Source: Anaeramoeba ignava
Lineage: Eukaryota > Metamonada > Anaeramoebidae
Direction of reading: 5' to 3'
DNA: 64,000 nucleotides
Assembly (NCBI GenBank): GCA_028826165.1
Contig: JAPDFW010000058.1
Span: 434,001-498,000 of the forward strand
The notes below the pieces were generated by a model, which saw nothing but the letters and a program-made list of their open reading frames with translations, searched no databases and had not been told where the DNA came from. A program made the position numbers and the translations under genes. Of this stretch, positions 47,313-59,922 are shown one piece after another. Position 1 is the first letter of the stretch. Each line of letters starts with the position of its first letter.

Positions 47313-50300
47313 ATGCAAGAATATTATCAACAAATGGTTGATTTAATAATCCGGCCACCAAGAGCGAAATATGAAGAATCTGAATTACCACCAAAACGAT
47401 TTAAATTTAATGGAATATATGTTCAACGCGAAATTTACGAAATAAAAAACGAACGAGGATTGAAGTTGAAAACAAGTTTATATCGACCAATTCGTTTAAA
47501 CAAGAAGCAAAAACCTATTCCATGTGTGATTTATTGCCACGGAAACGCTGCAAATCAATGCAGTGCAATTGAATATGCAGCTTATCTTCTTCCTCAAAAT
47601 ATTGCAGTTCTTGGTTTTGATTTTGCTGGTTGTGGTAATTCTGATGGTGATTATATTTCTCTTGGTTTTCATGAGGCTTTTGATATAAAAGCTATAGTTC
47701 AATTCTTGAGAAGAAAATCTTTGAATATCTCTTCTATTGGTATTTGGGGTAGAAGTATGGGTGCTGTTTCTACTGTTCTTTATTGTGCTACTGATCCTAC
47801 TATTTCTGCGTATTTTATCACTTGATATTTCAAATTTCAAAATTCAATTCAAATTATAAATTAAAAAATAAATTCAAAATAAAATTATAAAATAAATTCA
47901 AATTAAATTATAAATTAAATTATAAATAAATTATAAATTAAAATTATAAAATAAAATTATAAAATAAAATTCAAAAAATTAAATTCAAAATTAAAATTAA
48001 AATTATAAATTAAATTATAAATAAATTCAAAAATTAAATTATAAATTAAATTAAATTATAAATAAAATAAATAAAATTAAAAATAAATTATAAAATAAAT
48101 TATAAATTATAAATTAAATTATAAATTAAATTATAAATAAATTATAAAATAAATTATAAATAAAATTATAAATTAAATTATAAAATAAATTATAAAAATT
48201 ATAAAATTTAAATTATAAATTAAATTATAAAATAAATTATAAATAAAATTATAAAAATAAATTATAAAATAAATTATAAAATAAATTATAAAATAAATTA
48301 TAAAATAAATTATAAAATTAAATTATAAATAAATTATAAAATTATAAAATAAATTATAAATAAAAATTATAAAATAAATTATAAATAAAATTATAAATAA
48401 AATTATAAATAAATTATAAAATAAATTATAAATAAAATTATAAATTAAATAAATTATAAATAAAATTAATTTATAAAATAAATTCAAAATTAAATTATAA
48501 ATAAAAATAAATAAATTCAAAAATTAAATTATAAATAAAATAATAAATTAAATTATAAAATAAATTATAAATAAAATTAAATTAAATTATAAATAAATTT
48601 AAAAAAAATTATAAATTAAATTCAAAATAAATTATAAATTAAAATAAATTATAAATAAAATTATAAAATAAAATTATAAATAAATTATAAATAAAAAATT
48701 AATAAATTAAAAAAATTATAAAATAAATTATAAATTAAAATATAAATTAAAATAAATTATAAATTAAAATAAATTATAAATAAATTATAAAATAAATTAT
48801 AAAATAAATTATATATTAAATTATAAAATAAATTATAAAATAAATTATATATTAAATTATAAATAAATTATAAATTAAATTATAAATAAATTATAAATAA
48901 ATTATAAATTAAATTATAAATTAAATTATAAAATAAATTATAAAATAAATTATAAATTAAATTATAAAATAAATTTATAAAATAATTAGTGTTATTCTTG
49001 ATAGTCCATTTTCAGATCTTAATCAACTTATTAATGAACTTGTTGAACTTAGTCCAGTTAAGATTCCAAAATTACTTTTTAAAACAGCATTAGGATTAGT
49101 TAAAGGAACAATTAAAAAACAAGCAAATTTTGAAATAGGGTGAATTTTGTTTTTAATTTTAATTTAAAATCAAATCAAAAATTAAATTCAAAATTCAAAA
49201 TTAAATCCAATTAATGATATTCAAGAAAAGTATCACCAATAAAACAAATCAAGAAATGTAAATCACCAATTCTATTTGCACATGGAACAGAAGATGATTT
49301 TATTAAACCATCACATACTCAAAAACTTCTTGAGGCATATCCAGGAGAAAAAATCTTTATAGAACTTCCAGGAGCAGATCACAATTCTCAACGACCAGAG
49401 ATCTTTTATGAATCATCTGTAGATTTTCTTAAAGGTCATCTTTTCCCAGAAAAAGAAAAAGAAAAAGAAAAAGAAAAAAAGAAAAAGAAAAAGAAAAAGA
49501 ATTAAATGAAAAAAATCCAATCAAAAAAACAAAAGATTTTGATTTCAATGATTTGGATGATGGTGATGATAATGATGAACAAGAAAAAGACCATTTAATT
49601 GATACAAATCAGAAAAATCAAAATGAAAAACCAGAAAAAAAAGAAAAAACAAGCAAATGGTCTTGGAAAAAAAATTCCAAAAAGAAAAGGGAACAACAAA
49701 AAAGAGAAGAAGAAGAGCAAAAAAAAGAAGATGAAAAAATAGAAAAAGATCTTGAAGGACCATTTGAAGAAAAAGATTTTCACTATTATAATTTGGATGC
49801 AGGTAACAACTATTTCGATATGGGACAAGGCTTGAATAAATTTACAAGTTTTGGAGCTGATATGAATTTTGAAGATATGAATTTTGGGGATGAATTTACT
49901 GGTTTTGGAGATGTGAATCTTGATGGAAACTTTAAATCAGAAGAGGAAATGATTCAAGAAGCAATTAGGCGTTCACTTGAAACGTGAATATTTAATTCAA
50001 TATTTATTTTTAATTTTAATATTTATTTCAATATTTTATTTCAATATTTATTTCAATATTTATTTTAATATTTAATTTAATATTTATTTTAATATTTAAT
50101 ATTTATTTTAATATTTATTTTTAATTTTAATATCTATTTCAATATTTATTTTAATATTTATTTTAATATTTATTTTAATATTTAATTTAATATTTATTTC
50201 AATATTTATTTTAATATTTAATATTTAATTTAATATTTATTTCAATATTTATTTCAATATTTATTTTAATAATTCTTTTTTATAGTGATCAAGATACCAA

Positions 50301-50379
50301 AAATGTAGAACAACAATTTAAAGATGAAGATGATGATGAATTACAAAGAGTTTTGGAATTATCAAAAACAATCAAATAA
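47313..50379 (+). CDS. Alpha/beta hydrolase (S33-like) with C-terminal tandem UIMs
   Basis: Four exons: 47313-47809, 48990-49139, 49226-49983 and 50286-50379, about 498 residues. The hydrolase core has the HGNAANQ oxyanion segment, FDFAGCGNSDGD, nucleophile elbow GRSMGA, ILDSPFSDL, acid in HGTEDDFI, and histidine in GADHNSQRP, in the ABHD17/S33-like order. An E/K-rich linker, then acidic Phe/Gly/Asp text, then two ubiquitin-interacting motifs: EEEMIQEAIRRSLET (Ala and Ser present) and, across the last intron, DDDELQRVLELSK. Serine-hydrolase activity is likely; ubiquitin binding is inferred. Start is the first ATG after the TTTTTCA array. Oddity: in the GAAAAAG linker run (about 49450-49500) one unit has seven A instead of five, which shifts the frame to a stop; the conserved UIM part is in the other frame, so an indel is suspected. 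Confidence 0.75.
47810..48989. repeat. Hydrolase intron 1: AAATTATAAATAAATTATAA-type repeat
   Basis: 1180-base intron of ATAAATTATAAA and ATTAAATTATAA units, donor GTATTT, acceptor AATTAG. No coding text inside. Confidence 0.8.
49984..50285. repeat. Hydrolase intron 3: TTTCAATATTTAT repeat
   Basis: 302-base intron of TTTAATATTTA and TTTCAATATTTA units, splitting the first UIM from the second. Confidence 0.8.
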
Positions 50380-50627
50380 TCCAATTTTTTTTATTCATTT
50401 AATCTTTTTCTTTTCTTTTTGATTTTTTCTTTTTCTAAAATTTGATTCCCTTTTTTTGGATTGATTCTTTTTTTCCAATTGAATTTTAATTAAAATTCGT
50501 TTGAATGACGTTTTTATGACTCAGTTTCTTTTTTCTTTTTTTTTTTGATATAAAAATAATTTTTTCTTCATAATTTTTTTTAATCATTTTTTTTTTAAAT
50601 CATTTTTTTAAATAAAATAAAATAATA

Positions 50628-53218
50628 ATGGAAGAAACAAAAAAAAAATTTATATCAATTGGATTAGATATTAAAGAAGTTGAAAAAATACTTAAAAATT
50701 CGGGACTAACTGAAACTTTATTATCAGTTCTTAATTCTGTAAAAACAACAAAAAACAAAATAAAACTTTCGTGAAAAGCAAAATCAATCAATTCAATATT
50801 TATTATTTATTTCAATATTCATTTCAATATTTATTTTAATATTTATTTCAATATTTATTTAAATATTTATTTCAATATTTAATTTAAATATTAATTAAAT
50901 AGGCAAACATTAAAGAAGGATGTGAAAAATCAATTGGATTAATGCTTTACAAAGTTGCAACATTTAAATTTCCCAAAATACCACAAGTAGAAGAAAGAAG
51001 AACTTTTGTAGCAAGTTATATTGGAAATGGAAAAATAAAAACAAGTCCACAGTTAAATGAAGCATTAAATTATTTAAAGAAACTTGGAACAGGAGAATTA
51101 AAAAATGAAGTATTTGAAGAAATTTGTGGAGTTGGAATAACTATTACAGATGAAGATGTTGAAAAAACCATTAAAGAAATTATTTCCAATATAAAACCTG
51201 AAAATTTAACTTTGAAATCAATTCTTGCAGAAACTAGAACTAAATTGAAATGGGCTGAACCAAAATTAATCAAAGAAGAAGTTGATAAACAGTTATTAGA
51301 ATTACAGAAACTGAAAGATTTTGAATTATCATCATCTAATAAAAATCTTAAGAAAAGAGATAGATTTCTAAGACCTGAAGAAAATACAACAAATGATCCA
51401 AAAATTCTTGAAAAACATTTAAAAGAAACAGGAGGAAAAGTTGTTACAAGATTTCCACCTGAACCAAATGTAGATAACAAATATGAAAATAAATAATAAA
51501 TATTAAATATTAAATATTAAATATTAAATATTAAATATTAAAATAATTAGGGATATTTACACATTGGACATGCTAAAGCAATGACTCTTGATTTTGGATA
51601 TGCAGAAAAAAATGATGGAATATGCTATTTAAGATTTGATGATACTAATCCAACAGCAGAAAAACAGGAATATATTGACGGAATAATAGAGAACATCAAA
51701 TGGTTTGGATTCAAAACTCACCAAATTACTTATTCATCAGATTATTTTGATCGATTATATGAATTTGCAATTCAGTTGATTAAAGATGATTTAGCATATG
51801 TTTGCCATCAAACCCCAAAAGAAATGAGCCAGGGAAGAGAAAGCATGATTGATTCACCTTGGAGAAATCGTCCTATTGAAGAATCACTTGCTGAATTTGA
51901 AAAAATGAAAAAAGGATTATATAAAGAAGGTGAAGCTGTTTTGAGACTTAAAATGAATATGAAAAGTGAAAATCCTTGTCTTAGAGATCTTGTTGCTTAT
52001 AGAGTTAAATTTATGACTCATCCAAGAACTGGGGATAAATGGTGTATTTATCCTTCTTATGATTTTACACATTGTATTGTTGATTCTTTGGAGAATATTA
52101 CTCATTCTCTTTGTACTTTGGAATTTCAGGTAAATATTTAAATATTCAAATCAATTCACAAATCAATTTACAAATCAATTTATAAATCAATTTATAATTT
52201 ATTAGATTCGTCAGGAATCTTATTTTTGGCTTTTAGATGCTTTAAGAATTTATAAACCAGTTGTTTGGGAATTTGGAAGATTAAATTTATCTCATACAAT
52301 AATGTCAAAACGTAAATTACAGCAGTTGATTCGAGAAAATTATGTAACAGGATGGAGTGATCCAAGAATGCCAACAATTAATGGATTAAGAAGAAGAGGT
52401 AAAAAAAAATATTTTATTGAAAATTAAAAATTAGAAATTAAAAATATTTTATTGAAAATTAATCAAAAATAAAGGTTATACTGCAACAGCTATTAAACAA
52501 TTCTGTGAAATTATTGGTGTTTCAAGAAAAGATGAATCTTTAATTCCAATTGAAAAACTTGAATCAGTTTTAATCAAAGAATTAGATAAAACTTGTCCAA
52601 GAGCATTTGCAATTTTAGATCCATTAAAAATCACATTAACAAACTTTGAAAAATTCATAGAATTTGAAGCACCAAATCATCCAAAAAACCCAAGCTTTGG
52701 AAAACGGAAAATATCATTAACAAAAGTGATTTATATTGAAAAATCAGATTTTCGAATGAATGATTCAGAAGATTTTTATGGATTAAGTTTAAACAAAGAA
52801 GTTGGATTAAAATATGGAATAAACATAACATGTACAAAAGCAATAACAGATAAAGATGGAAAAGTGATTGAACTTGAAGCTGAAGGTGATTTCAAGAAAG
52901 AAAGAAAACCAAAAGGATATATTCATTGGATTTCACCAGATCAAAATGAAAAATTATTTACTGGTGAAGTTCATGTTTATGACCATTTATTGATTTGTGA
53001 AGATCCTTCTACTGTTGATGATTGGTTAGCTCAAATTAATCCTAATTCTCTTACTTGTTATTAATGATGCTTTGATTGATCCTGTTCTTGTTAATTCTAA
53101 ACCTGGTGATAAATTCCAGTTTGAAAGATTGGGTTTCTTTTGTGTTGATTCTGATTCTAATGATTCTAAATTGATTTTCAATAAAACAGTTCCTTTAAAA
53201 GGAAAAAAGGATTTTTAA
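50628..53218 (+). CDS. QARS: Glutaminyl-tRNA synthetase, cytosolic eukaryotic type
   Basis: Five exons: 50628-50738, 50903-51469, 51551-52129, 52206-52398 and 52475-53218, 730 residues after removing one base. N-terminal YqeY-like domain ([36 protein letters not shown]). Class I core: TRFPPEPN joined to [11 protein letters not shown] (HIGH), [78 protein letters not shown] (KMSKS equivalent), WSDPRM, LRRRGYT. The C-terminal anticodon-binding barrels include GYIHWIS and [10 protein letters not shown]. It charges tRNA-Gln in the cytosol. Oddity: at 53055-53056 an extra T turns ...[12 protein letters not shown] into ...SLTCY stop (53062-53064); the remaining 50 residues of the barrel continue in the +1 frame to a stop at 53216-53218. 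Confidence 0.9.
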
Positions 53219-53327
53219 TTTAAAATAAAAAGCAAAAAAAATTTTTTCATTTTTTTCATTTTTTTTTTATTATTAAATTTAAAACAAAACAACAAAAAAC
53301 GTTAAACAAAACATTTATTTTTTTAGA

Positions 53328-56300
53328 ATGGAAGTTTTAGAATTAAAAAGAGTAAATCAATTTATTTACAAATTCTTTATAAAATTATAAATTAAATTAT
53401 AAATTAAATTATAAATAAAATTATAAATAAAATTATAAATAAAATTATAAATAAAATTATAAATAAAATTATAAAATTAAATTATAAATTAAATTATAAA
53501 TAAAATTATAAATAAAATTATAAATTAAATTATAAATTAAATTATAAATTAAATTATAAATAAATTATAAATTAAATTATAAATTAAATTATAAATAAAA
53601 AATTATATAAATAAAATTATAAATAAAATTATAAATTAAATTATAAATAAATTAAATTATAAAATTAAAAATAAATAAATAAATAAATTAAATAAAATTA
53701 TAAATAAAATTATAAATTAAATTAAATAAATTATAAATTAAATTATAAAATTAAATTATAAATAAATAAAATTATAAAATAAAATTATAAATAAAATTAT
53801 AAATAAAATTATAAATAAAATTATAAATAAAATTATAAATTAAATTATAAATTAAATTATAAATTAAAATTATAAATAAAATTATAAATAAAATTATAAA
53901 TAAAATTAAATAAAATTATAAATAAATAAAATTATAAATAAAATTATAAATAAAATTATAAATAAAATTAAATTATATAAATAAAATTATAAATAAAATT
54001 ATAAATAAAATTATAAATAAAATTAAATTAAATTAAAATAAATTATAAATAAAATTATAAATTAAATTATAAATAAAATTATAAATAAAATTATAAATAA
54101 AATTATAAAATAAAAAAATAAAATTATAAATAAATTAAATTATAAATAAATTATAAATTAAATTATAAATAAAAATATAAATTAAATTATAAATAAAATT
54201 ATAAATAAAATTATAAATAAAATTATAAATAAAATTATAAATTAAATAAAATTATAAATCAAATTATAAATAAATTATAAATAAAAATATAAATTAAATT
54301 ATAAATTAAATTATAAATAAAATTATAAATTAAATTAATAAATAGAATTATAAATAAAATAATAAATCAAATTATAAATTAAATTATAAATAAAATTATA
54401 AATAAAATTATAAATAAATAAAATAAATGTCAAAAAAGGAAATTGAAACTTTAAAGCAAACATCAGCAATCGAAAAAGATAAAATTGTCCAAGAATTTAT
54501 GAAAATCTTAGAAGAAAGAAACGAAAAAACAGAAAAATTAATGAAAAGCTTAATCACACTAAACGAAGTGAACCAGAAACTGATTATAGAACGAGAAAGA
54601 TTAATCAATTACATCAATAAAAGTGATTCAATAGGAGGAGGAAATGCTCAAAAAGAAAAAAAAGAAAAGGAAAAAGCTATTAAACAACTGGAAGTCGTTC
54701 AAGCTCAAATGTCACTATTAGAAAAAGATAATGTTCTGCTGCGAAAACAAGCAGAAGAATACGAGAGAATCATTCGTGAACAAGAATCAAGAATCAAAAC
54801 CGTTGAAAATGACAAAAATGAAATGACAGAAAAAAACGAACGTGAAAATCGCTCGCTTCAATTCAAAATATCCCAATTAGAAGAAGAAATAAGTCAATTA
54901 AGTTCAAACAATAGATCAAACATTTTGGAGCAGGAAAACGCACAACTAAAAGAACAAATGCAGAACTGGGAATCGCAGGTTCAGGAAATCATAGACGAAA
55001 GGGATCTCGAACTCAAAAATTCCAAACAGGAAAATCAATTACTTGTTGAACATATTGAATCACTCGAAGAAAAAATACAAGTTTTATCTCAGCAAAAAAC
55101 ACAACCTTCAAATGAATCAAGCGAACAGAATATTCTCCTCGTTGAGCATATTGAATCCTTGGAAGTTCAAATCAATCAGTTGAAAAATGAAAACTCTCAA
55201 CTTGAAAATGAAAACAAACTTTTGAAACAAACAAATCGTTCTCAACCCCAAAATAATAAAGGAGCAGATGAAATACACCAAGAAAATCTGATGCTTGTTC
55301 AACATATTGACACGTTGGAAGCCAAAATTGAGGAGTTGCAACAAGATAATAATGAATTAGTTCAAAGACTTGAATCAAGTGATTTCAAATCAAATTTTTC
55401 AGAAAATCCCAATTTGCAAAACAAAATAAACGAACTTGAATCGCAAATGGAATTCTTGATCCAAGAAAATGAGAATCTGAGAAAAAATCAAGGAAAATCT
55501 GGTGATTCAGATAATCTTCTTTTGGTTCAACATATCGAACAATTAGAACAAAAAATCACAAGTTTAGAACTTGAAAAACAAAATTTACTTTTGGCAACTG
55601 AAGAACTTAATCAACAACTAGAAGATGAAAAAGAAAACAACGAACTTCTAGTAAAGCACATTGAGGAATTAGGTACACAGAGCGAACTTTCTGAACTTAG
55701 TCAAAATCAATTAGTTTCTCAACAAGATTCTGTTGAGAGTACTCAACATGAGCCTAAAAGTATTGATGAAAGTGAGACTTCAACTGATAAACAGCACGAA
55801 AAACTCACTCCTCATGATTCCATTGAACCAGATAATGATCCAAATTCTGCTTTAAAGAAAACTACTTCAACTGTTCTTTCTTCTGAAAAACTTTCTCAAA
55901 ATAAAAAAGTTTTTCTTTCACGTTCAGGTGTTCCTTTGTTTGCTGGATCAATAAAGCTTAATACAACTTCTTCTAAAAAGAAAAGATTTGGTGGTGGTTG
56001 GAAAACTCGTTGGATGGCTGTTTGGGAAGGGTTTCTTTGTTTTTTTAAATCGAAGAATGTAAATTAAAATTTATTTATAAAATTAAAATTAAAATCAAAA
56101 TTCATTTCAAAATTAAAATTAATTTCAAAATTAAAATTAATTTCAAAATTAAAATTAAAATTCATTTCAAAATTAAAATTAAAATTCATTTCAAAATCAA
56201 ATTCAAAATCAAAATTAAAATTAAAATTCATTTCAAAATCAAAATTCATTTCAAAATTAAAATTAAAATTAAAATTAAAATTCATTTCAAAATTAAAATT

Positions 56301-56584
56301 AATTTCAAAATTAAATTTAAAATTAAAATTAAAATTAAAATTCATTTCAAAATTAAAATCAAAATTAAATTTAATATTAAAATTATTCTGATTAGGATGA
56401 AGAACCAGAAATTGAAACAAGAATTGATGAAAGAACTCGAATTAGGAAATCTCCAAATCAAAAATCAAAAAATGATAATGTGATTGAAGTTATTGCTAAA
56501 AATGAAACTTACGAAATTAAAGTTAAAAACATAAAAGAATATGATCATTGGATTTCAATTCTTGAAAAATCAAGAGTGATTTAA
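53328..56584 (+). CDS. Coiled-coil protein with C-terminal PH domain
   Basis: Likely three exons: 53328-53351 (MEVLELKR, GTAAAT donor), 54439-56058 and 56396-56584, 610 residues. A start at 54427 (MSKKEIETL) without the first exon is the alternative. Residues about 10-440 are coiled coil, with a recurring LLVxHIExLE signature (LLVEHIESLEEKI, LVEHIESLEVQI, LVQHIDTLEAKI, LVQHIEQLEQKI, LLVKHIEEL). An acidic/Ser-rich linker follows, then a PH domain split by an intron: SGVPLFAGSIKL, GWKTRWMAVWEGFLCFFKSK, and the last helix EYDHWISILEKS with the conserved Trp. PH domains bind phosphoinositides or proteins at membranes. The protein looks like a membrane-recruited tether or scaffold; I recognise no specific ortholog. 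Confidence 0.7.
53352..54438. repeat. Intron or leader: ATAAATAAAATT repeat
   Basis: About 1.08 kb of ATAAATTAAATT/ATAAATAAAATT units between a tiny putative first exon and the coiled-coil exon. Its texture is the same as that of proven introns here, which supports the spliced model. Confidence 0.7.
56059..56395. repeat. PH-domain intron: AAAATTAAAATTCATTTC repeat
   Basis: 337-base intron made of AAATTAAAATTCATTTCA-type units; it interrupts the PH domain after the beta-3 strand and ends ATTAG. Confidence 0.8.
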
Positions 56585-56730
56585 ATTCAATTTCCAAATT
56601 CAATTTCCAAATTTAATTTCAATTTCAAAAATAAAAACAAAAATCAAAATTCTTTTTTAATTTTGTTTATTTTAAAAAAATTTTTTTTCTGTTCCACTTT
56701 TGTTCCACTTTTTTTATTTTTATTATAAAA

Positions 56731-57811
56731 TTATAATTGACCACATTCTGTGATAACAACTGATAATTTAGGTCTTCCATTATTTCCAACAACAGGAACA
56801 TTTTCAATTTTTCTAACAACAACTAATCCTTCAATAACTTTTCCAAAAACAACATGAACTCCATCTAACCATTCACATTTAGCACATGTAATAAAAAATT
56901 GACAACCATTTGTATTTGGTCCACTATTTGCCTTTTTAATTTTAATTTTAATTTTAATTTTAAATGAATTTTAATTTTAATTTTAATTTTAATTTTAATT
57001 TTAATTTTAATTTTAATTTTATAAATGAATTTTAATTTTGATTATTAAATTTGAATTTTAATTTTAATTTTAATTTTAATTTTAATTTTAATTTTAATTT
57101 TAATTTTAATTTTAATTTTAATTTTAATTTTAATTTTAATTTTAATTTTAATTTTATTTTAATTTTAATTTTGAAATGAATTTTAATTTTGAAATGAATT
57201 TTAATTTTGAAATGAATTTTAATTTTAATTTAAATTTTAATTTTAATTTTAATTTTAATTTAAATTTTAATTTTAATTTTAATTTTAATTTTAATTTTAA
57301 ATGAATTTTAATTTTATAAAATTTACCATAGATAATAAACCAGCACCTGTATGTTTATGTATAAAATTTTCATCATCAAATTTATCTCCATAAATACTTA
57401 TAGTTCCAGTTCCATCTCCCTTTAAATTATTTTTTATAAAAATTTATTAAAAATTTATTAAAAATAATTTTTTTAAAATAATTTATAAAATAATTGATTT
57501 TTTTTTACTTTAACAAAATCACCTCCTTGTAACATAAATCCTTTAATAACTCTATGAAATGTTGCTCCTTTAAAACCGATTGGAATTCCTGATTTTCTTT
57601 TATGTTGATTCTTTTTAAATTAATTTTTTTTAATTGATTTTTTTGAATTGATTTTTTACTGAAATTCTCCAGTACAAAATTGTCTAAAATTTTCTGCTGT
57701 TTTTGGTACATCAGAAAATAATTCAAAAACAATTCTTCCTATTGGTTTATCTTCAATAGATATATCAAAAAAAACTCTAATTGTTTCATCATCAGAATCA
57801 CTACTTGTCAT
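56731..57811 (-). CDS. PPIH: Peptidyl-prolyl cis-trans isomerase H (U-snRNP-associated cyclophilin)
   Basis: Four exons on the minus strand: 57660-57811, 57509-57596, 57327-57419 and 56731-56931, 177 residues, the same length as human PPIH. Landmarks: [56 protein letters not shown] (catalytic Arg in FHR), [66 protein letters not shown]. The [12 protein letters not shown] and CAKCEWLDG texts are closer to the PPIH group than to PPIA. PPIH binds PRPF4 in the U4/U6 snRNP and helps tri-snRNP assembly. Introns 1-3 fall at GEF-Q, DFVK and LSM-A. All catalytic residues are kept and no lesion was seen. Confidence 0.9.
56932..57326. repeat. PPIH intron 3: TTTTAA hexamer array
   Basis: 395-base intron of (TTTTAA)n with ATAAATGAA and GAAATGAA interruptions, the third gene here to use this hexamer. 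Confidence 0.8.
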
Positions 57812-57880
57812 ATTAAAAATGAAAAAATGAAAAATGAAAAATGAAAAAATGAAAAAATGAAAAAATGAAAAATATAAAAA
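57812..57880 (-). promoter_or_regulatory. TTTTTCATTTTT array upstream of PPIH
   Basis: Six or seven AAAAATG-type units on the plus strand, i.e. TTTTTCATTTTTTCA on the PPIH sense strand, lie within 70 bases of its start. Same pattern as at SNRNP27 and the hydrolase. Inferred initiator or 5' UTR element. Confidence 0.4.
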
Positions 57881-57929
57881 TTGATTATTTTTTTTAATAA
57901 AAGTAAATAAAAAAGTGATTAAAAAATGA

Positions 57930-59859
57930 TTAAAAAATGGAACACTTTTCTTGTTCTTTTTCTGTTGTTTTCTCTTTTTCTTGTTCTTTTTGTTGTTGTT
58001 CTTTTTGTTGTTGTTCTTTTTGTTGTTGTTCTTTTTGTTGTTGTTCTTTTTGTTGTTGTTCTTTTTGTTGTTGTTCTTTTTGTTCTTGTATTTGATTATT
58101 AAATTTATTAATTAATAAATCAAATAAATTTGGATTTGTTTGATTTAATTGAAAATAATCAATTCCTGTTTTAATTTCATCAATTATTTCTTGTGTAATT
58201 TGAATTTGATTTTTAATTTGATTTGAATAAATCCAATATTCTAATATTTGAAATGATTTATTACTTAATTCACTATAATCTGTAACTTTATTAGAAGTAT
58301 CATTTATTACAGATAAAAACATTCCTCGATATAATTCACTTCTCATTATTAATATTAATTTAGGAAATTTATATTCTTTATCTTTTCTTTCAATAATAAA
58401 ATCTTTTTCATTTTCATTTTCATTTAAATAAATTCTTTTCATTGTTTCTTCAATTTTTTCATTTGAATTTATAATTTCTTTAATTTCTGAATATAATTTT
58501 GGATTTATAATTCTGTTTGAATAAATCATTTCAAATATTTGATTTGATTCTTTAATTGATTTTTTTGAAATAATTTCTTTAAGTTTTTCAATTTCATTTT
58601 GATTTTGGTTTAATCTATATTTCAATATTAATTTATGAGCTTCAATTATTTCTCCATTTTCTGTTTTAAATGAAATATCACAAAATTCTTTTCTTTCCAA
58701 ATAATTTTATCAAATCTTCTTCAAGATTGGAAAAAGATGAAAGAAGAGGAGAATAATAAATAAATGAACTCCAAAGTCCACAAGAAATATGATAATTGAA
58801 AATATTTTCATTAAATCTTAATTTAGGAAGTTCAATTTGAATTGGAGAATATTGGTATTGTGTATCTCCAGTTCCTAATTGACCCCAATAATTATGCCCA
58901 AATCCTATTAATTTATGATTGGATGTTAAAACCAAAGTATGAACATTTCCACAAGAAATTTCAAGAATATTATCATCATTTTCAAATAAAGATGATTTGA
59001 TTTCAGTAAATTCATGAGTATCTTTATTTTTGCCAAGTCCATTATGTCCGGGATCCCCACATGAATAAATTTTTCTTTTATGATCTTCATCTTCAATCAA
59101 CATTATTGAATGAGCAGCTCCACATTGAATATCAATTATTTTACCTTTTGGAATATTTTGGATTTTGGTTAATTTTGTGATTTCTTCTTCTTTTCTTGAT
59201 TCTCCTAATCCAAGTTGGCCATGATCATTAACTCCACATACAAATAATTCTTGATTTGAATTTAAAAGAAAAACAGACTCAGAAGCATTTCCTGAAAATA
59301 TTTTAGAAACATTTTTCATTATCCAATGAGGATATTTCAATCTTTTTTTCAGTGTTTCAAAACCAAATTTCTGATCATAATTATCACCAATTTCATAAAC
59401 ATTTTGATTTGAAGTTAATAAGTAAATTGAATAAGCTCCAGAAACAATATCTTGAATTATTCTATCATTTGTATCTTCAATTAATGATGAAATATTGATA
59501 AATTCATTTGGATTTTCTGGATCAATATTTTTTCCTTTGGCAAATACATTTCCTTCTATTGTTAAAATAGATATAACTTGAGTTCCACTCGCATATACTT
59601 TTTGAATATTTTCAATTTGGATTTTTGAAGGATTTTGATTTGAATCATTTTCACTTGAATATTCTATTGCTTTTCCGTTTTCAAAAAGGAAAATTATTGA
59701 ACCTTTACAAGCAGCAATTTGTTTAATTTGTTTTTGATTTTGTTTTTCATTTTCATTTTCATTTTCAAATTTAAATTGAATTGGTTTTGTTATTTTATTT
59801 GGTTTATTTTTGATAAGTTTTGGTTCTTTATTTGAACCAAAAAATATAATTTCATTCAT
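57930..59859 (-). CDS. RCC1-repeat plus BTB protein, copy 1 (frame shift; CaaX-like C-terminus)
   Basis: Reads [16 protein letters not shown], then RCC1-type blades ([45 protein letters not shown]), in one frame (59859-58678). It continues in another frame (58700-57930) with a BTB-type segment [18 protein letters not shown] and a second BTB half, [17 protein letters not shown]. Relative to the intact neighbour, one extra C (plus strand 58697-58698; TTTGGAAAG versus TTTGAAAG) causes the break, so the restored length is about 642. The C-terminus has six EQQQK repeats and ends CSIF, a possible CaaX prenylation box. RCC1 blades are interaction propellers; BTB proteins commonly bind Cullin-3. Substrate unknown. 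Intronless. Confidence 0.75.
57995..58085 (-). repeat. 15-bp repeat coding EQQQK
   Basis: Six exact copies of TTTTTGTTGTTGTTC (plus strand) code KEQQQ on the minus strand; absent from the sister RCC1-BTB gene. Confidence 0.9.
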
Positions 59860-59922
59860 TTTTGAAAAGAAAAAAATGAAAAAAATATTTTTGAAATTTT
59901 AATTTTAATTTTAATTTTAATT

